This document shows, in pieces, positions 5,016 through 7,366 of a stretch of DNA of 7,366 nt. Below the pieces are notes generated by a model. The model ran no database searches. It was not told the origin of the DNA and worked only from the letters and a program-made list of their open reading frames with translations. The position numbers and the translations under genes are program-made. This DNA comes from an uncultured Clostridia bacterium (GTDB lineage: Bacteria > Bacillota_A > Clostridia > Oscillospirales > Oscillospiraceae). The stretch is from NCBI GenBank assembly GCA_946410505.1, contig CAMKAP010000099.1, positions 1 through 7,366 of the forward strand, written 5' to 3'. Within the stretch, counting starts at the first letter, position 1. Each line of letters begins with the position of its first letter.

Positions 5016-6115
5016 GGATCGACAGGATCGCCCTCAACGGTTTTCGCAACTACGAGTGGGAGACGGTAACGTTCGACCCGGGGACCAACGTGATCTCCGG
5101 GCAGAACGCCCAGGGAAAGACCAATCTGCTGGAAGCCGTGTATATGCTCTCCTGCGGGCGCAGCTTTCGCACGCGCTTCGACCGGGAGATGGTGGGCTTC
5201 GACTTCTCCGAGGCCGAAATCCTGGCGGACGTGCACAGCCACGAGCGGGATCAGACGGTGTCGATCCGCTTAAAGCCGGGGCAAACCAAGAAAATTCTGG
5301 TCAACGGCGTAAAAAAAACCGCCTTGGAGCTCTCCGGGCAGGTGAACGCCGTGCTCTTCTGCCCGGACGATCTGAACCTGATCAAAGATGGAGCTGCGGT
5401 ACGCCGCCGCCTGCTGGATAACGCCATCTGCCAGATCCGCCCACGCTATGCGGAGATTCTGGCGGACTTCAACAGGCTTTACGAACACAAGACGCGCATT
5501 TTGAAGGACTGGCGGGAGAAGCCCTCCCTGCTTGAAACGCTGGACGAGTTTTCAGACGGCATGGCGAGGGCCTCAGCCCATCTGATCCGATATAGGGCTG
5601 CATTCTCGGCACGGCTCAACGAGGCGGCGCCCCCCATCCACCGGGATTTTTCCGGCGACGGGGAGGAGCTTGCGATCCGCTACAGCACGGTGAGCACGGT
5701 GCGGGACCCCTTTGCGCCGGTGCGCGAGATCTATTACGATATCTGCGAGCACCAGGAGAAGCATCGCCAGGCGGAGCTGGAGAGCGGCCAGTGTCTCACC
5801 GGCGCCCACAAGGATGATCTGGAGATCCACATCAACGGCCGTCCGGCCCGCTCCTTTGCCTCCCAGGGACAGACCCGCACCGCGGCGCTGAGCCTGAAGC
5901 TGGCAGAGCGGGAGATCTTTCTCGCGGAGACCGGGGAATATCCGATCCTGCTGCTGGACGACGTGCTCTCGGAGCTGGACACCCGGCGGCAGGAGTTTGT
6001 CCTCAACCGCATCGGCGGCGGACAGACTCTCATCACCTGCTGCGAGGACGATGAGATTTCCAGCCGCACCGGCGGTAAGGTGATCTTTGTCGAGAAGGGG
6101 AAAATACGAGAATAG
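5012..6115 (+). CDS. recF: DNA replication and repair protein RecF
   Basis: SMC-like ABC ATPase that binds single-strand/double-strand junctions at gaps and, with RecO and RecR, loads RecA during gap repair and fork restart. It has 367 residues, the usual length. Walker A is GQNAQGKT (30-37) followed by NLLEAVY. CGRSFRT (48-54) is conserved in the family. The GAHKDDL motif is at 264-270, the ABC signature FASQGQTRTAALSL lies at 282-295, and Walker B PILLLDDVLSELD lies at 311-323. All ATP-handling motifs are intact. There is no separate ribosome site; translation depends on coupling with rlbA through the 4-base overlap. The gene is followed 30 bases later by an inverted copy of the repeat element and not by remB directly. 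Confidence 0.97.
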   Translation: MRIDRIALNGFRNYEWETVTFDPGTNVISGQNAQGKTNLLEAVYMLSCGRSFRTRFDREMVGFDFSEAEILADVHSHERDQTVSIRLKPGQTKKILVNGVKKTALELSGQVNAVLFCPDDLNLIKDGAAVRRRLLDNAICQIRPRYAEILADFNRLYEHKTRILKDWREKPSLLETLDEFSDGMARASAHLIRYRAAFSARLNEAAPPIHRDFSGDGEELAIRYSTVSTVRDPFAPVREIYYDICEHQEKHRQAELESGQCLTGAHKDDLEIHINGRPARSFASQGQTRTAALSLKLAEREIFLAETGEYPILLLDDVLSELDTRRQEFVLNRIGGGQTLITCCEDDEISSRTGGKVIFVEKGKIRE

Positions 6116-6145
6116 TGATCAACTGTTTGCAATAGGTTAGTTTTT

Positions 6146-6228
6146 ATGCGCCCCCCTGTCTTTCTTTTCGGTGCTTGCCCGAAAAGAAAGACAGCGCCGC
6201 GCCCGGTGTAAGAAAGAAAAGGGCGCTT
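6146..6228 (-). repeat. Composite repeat element, end module B, right copy
   Basis: Reverse-complement counterpart of 1722-1804, the same 83-base length with about 10 differences. The hairpin here is a perfect 16-base-pair stem, CTGTCTTTCTTTTCGG (6156-6171) with CCGAAAAGAAAGACAG (6179-6194), loop TGCTTGC. It begins 30 bases after the recF stop. Neither side has a T-run directly after the stem, so it is not a textbook terminator, although a stem this strong could still pause or protect the recF transcript. Confidence 0.85.
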
Positions 6229-6415
6229 TCAAGGACGCCGTGCTTCTTGCGCTTCGCCGTTCGCGCAAGGCTTCGCTTACGCTCGCGCCGCTGCCTGGGT
6301 TGCGGACCGGCGAGCCAGCGGTCGAACGTGCGGGAGAAAACACAGGATTTGTACAAGGATGGCCGGGGTAATGACCAGCTAAACTCTTAGGGCGACGGTA
6401 GCGGCCAGCGTCTTA
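6229..6415 (-). other. Variable middle of the right repeat element, no gene seen
   Basis: These 187 GC-rich bases replace the 312-base middle of the left copy. A hairpin CTTGCGC (6246-6252) with GCGCAAG (6263-6269) is visible, and TTCGC-rich short repeats surround it. The GGCTCGCCGG-type core shared with the left middle is seen here as its complement (CCGGCGAGCC, 6307-6316). Short ORFs in several frames have no ribosome site and no recognisable domain. I see no gene. Confidence 0.5.
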
Positions 6416-6522
6416 CCCGTTTTGCCCGAGGGGTCAAGGGGATGCTTCCCCTTGTCGCCTTTCTTTGAAGGCCAGGAAACCTTTCTTTCCGCGAGAGGAA
6501 AGAAAAGTTTCCTGAAATACGC
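6416..6522 (-). repeat. Composite repeat element, end module A, right copy
   Basis: Reverse complement of 1303-1409, with the outer 65 bases (6458-6522) identical. The first hairpin is retained: CAGGAAAC (6473-6480) with GTTTCCTG (6507-6514), and TTTCTTTCC (6482-6490) with GGAAAGAAA (6497-6505). The second hairpin (about 6423-6459) has two internal mismatches here that the left copy lacks. The module ends 43 bases before remB, so the remB promoter must lie in or very close to it. Confidence 0.88.
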
Positions 6523-6565
6523 GACTTCTCCCATTTGAACAGACAAAGGAAGAAGACAAAAGCCT

Positions 6566-6823
6566 ATGTATCTGCATTTAGGAAAAGGAACGGTTGTGAG
6601 AACCGACAGCATTGTCGGCATCTTCGACCTGGATATCACCTCCCAGTCCCATCTGACGCGAAAATATCTCTCCGCGGCGGAAAAAGCCGGACAGGTCATT
6701 AACGCGTCCGAAGACATTCCCAAGTCCTTTGTCGTGTGCCGGGACGGGGAGAAAAACAGCGTGTATCTGAGCCAGATGGCCGCAGCCACGCTGCTGCGCC
6801 GCGCAGAGAGCGGCATATTGTAA
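6566..6823 (+). CDS. remB: DUF370 family regulator RemB (YaaB)
   Basis: Small protein of 85 residues, near the 81 of Bacillus YaaB/RemB. Members of this DUF370 family include RemA, a DNA-binding activator of biofilm-matrix genes in Bacillus; RemB acts in the same process there. The role in this organism is not known. Family features are the start MYLHLGKGTVV (1-11), IVGIFDLDI (16-24), PKSFVVCRDG (52-61) and VYLSQMAAATLLRR (66-79). The ribosome site is poor: AAGGAAGAAG (6546-6555) lies 10 or more bases before the ATG, so translation may be low. The position between recF and gyrB is the standard one, but a 450-base repeat-bearing gap separates it from recF, so it probably does not share recF's transcript by default. 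Confidence 0.9.
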   Translation: MYLHLGKGTVVRTDSIVGIFDLDITSQSHLTRKYLSAAEKAGQVINASEDIPKSFVVCRDGEKNSVYLSQMAAATLLRRAESGIL

Positions 6824-6834
6824 ATAACTTAGCG

Positions 6835-6899
6835 TGTCATCCTGAGCGAAGCGAAGAATCTCCACGGATGCTTCGCGACATTTTCTCATCAGAATGACA
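6835..6899. repeat. 65-base palindromic repeat before gyrB
   Basis: Outer arms TGTCATCCTGA (6835-6845) and TCAGAATGACA (6889-6899) are complementary except for one C/A position. Just inside, GCGAAGC (6846-6852) pairs with GCTTCGC (6870-6876). The segment GAGCGAAGCGAAGAATCT is, from memory, part of a short interspersed repeat found in many unrelated bacterial genomes; this should be verified. It ends 6 bases before the gyrB ribosome site (GGAGG, 6906-6910), so a folded transcript would place a stem directly upstream of that site. Confidence 0.78.
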
Positions 6900-6915
6900 G
6901 TTTTTGGAGGAAACT

Positions 6916-7366
6916 ATGGCAGAACTCACGGAAAAAGTCACACAGGAATACGATGCTTCGCAGATCCAGGTTTTGGAGGGTCTGGAAGCGGTCCGCAAGC
7001 GGCCGGGCATGTACATCGGCTCCACCTCGTCCTCGGGTCTGCACCACCTGGTGTATGAGATCGTGGACAACTCCATCGACGAGGCACTGGCGGGCTACTG
7101 CAGCCATATTGAGGTCGTCATCGAAGAGGGGGACATCATCCGCGTGTCCGACAACGGCCGCGGCATCCCCGTGGATATTCAGGAGCAGACCGGCAAGAGC
7201 GCGCTGGAGGTCGTCTTCACCGTGCTGCACGCCGGCGGCAAATTCGGCGGCGGGGGCTACAAGGTGTCCGGCGGCCTGCACGGCGTGGGCGCCTCGGTGG
7301 TCAACGCCCTCTCCGAGTGGCTGGAGGTCCAGGTCCACAAGGACGGCAAGATCTATCAGATGCGCT
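6916..7366 (+). CDS. gyrB: DNA gyrase subunit B, N-terminal part (3' end outside window)
   Basis: ATPase subunit of gyrase, the topoisomerase that introduces negative supercoils. The first 150 residues are present, covering much of the GHKL ATP-binding domain; the frame runs off the right edge (full length about 640). Visible motifs are [15 protein letters not shown] (22-36), [14 protein letters not shown] (47-60) with catalytic Glu48 and Mg-binding Asn52, [10 protein letters not shown] (77-86), and the ATP lid in two parts, [13 protein letters not shown] (104-116) and [17 protein letters not shown] (117-133). With a constant offset of 6 to E. coli GyrB, Lys142 occupies the place of Arg136, the coumarin-contact residue. 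GGAGG (6906-6910), 5 bases before the ATG, supports the start. A ParE identity is possible on sequence alone, but the recF-remB neighbourhood supports gyrB. Confidence 0.96.
   Translation, partial: MAELTEKVTQEYDASQIQVLEGLEAVRKRPGMYIGSTSSSGLHHLVYEIVDNSIDEALAGYCSHIEVVIEEGDIIRVSDNGRGIPVDIQEQTGKSALEVVFTVLHAGGKFGGGGYKVSGGLHGVGASVVNALSEWLEVQVHKDGKIYQMR

Noticed and set aside
6137..6390. Short ORFs on both strands in the right repeat element
   Set aside because: They run across the module B hairpin, lack ribosome sites and resemble no protein; their ends match repeat sequence.

Overview
This window holds the chromosomal replication-origin neighbourhood of a low-to-moderate GC Gram-positive bacterium. 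Gene order dnaA, dnaN, the S4-domain gene rlbA, recF, remB, gyrB is the standard Firmicutes origin cluster. The protein flavour (a GRNH-type DnaA signature, a divergent SerRS) and the GC-rich genes with AT-rich control regions suggest a clostridial gut bacterium, probably Oscillospiraceae-like. That placement is an inference from recall, not from a search. Every recognisable gene lies on the + strand.

Layout. Positions 1-659 hold the 3' half of a seryl-tRNA synthetase gene, followed by mscL (718-1149) and a strong intrinsic terminator (1165-1200). An 832-base gap before dnaA holds no convincing gene. It contains a structured repeat element (about 1303-1804) and then an AT-rich dnaA promoter region. 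dnaA (1982-3301) is followed by a 239-base oriC candidate with at least six DnaA-box-like sites, then dnaN (3541-4653). A 149-base hairpin-like inverted repeat separates dnaN from rlbA (4803-5015), whose stop overlaps the start of recF (5012-6115). A 450-base gap holds a second, inverted copy of the repeat element (6146-6522). It is followed by remB (6566-6823), a 65-base palindromic repeat, and the first 150 codons of gyrB (6916 to the window end).

How the parts work together. DnaA binds and opens the origin, the beta clamp (DnaN) tethers the polymerase, RecF acts on gaps and stalled forks, and gyrase relieves supercoils. RlbA is a small RNA-binding protein linked to ribosome maturation, and RemB is a small DUF370 regulator. 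A DnaA-box-like site between the -35 and -10 of the best dnaA promoter suggests autoregulation.

The coding content is ordinary. The unusual part is the non-coding DNA. A composite element with two conserved ends (107 and 83 bases) and a variable, structured middle occurs in opposite orientations on either side of the dnaA-to-recF block. One hairpin in it shows paired, compensating base changes between the two copies, which argues that its folded form is selected. Two further, unrelated palindromic elements sit in the dnaN-rlbA and remB-gyrB gaps. So each of the larger gaps except oriC itself carries a palindromic repeat.
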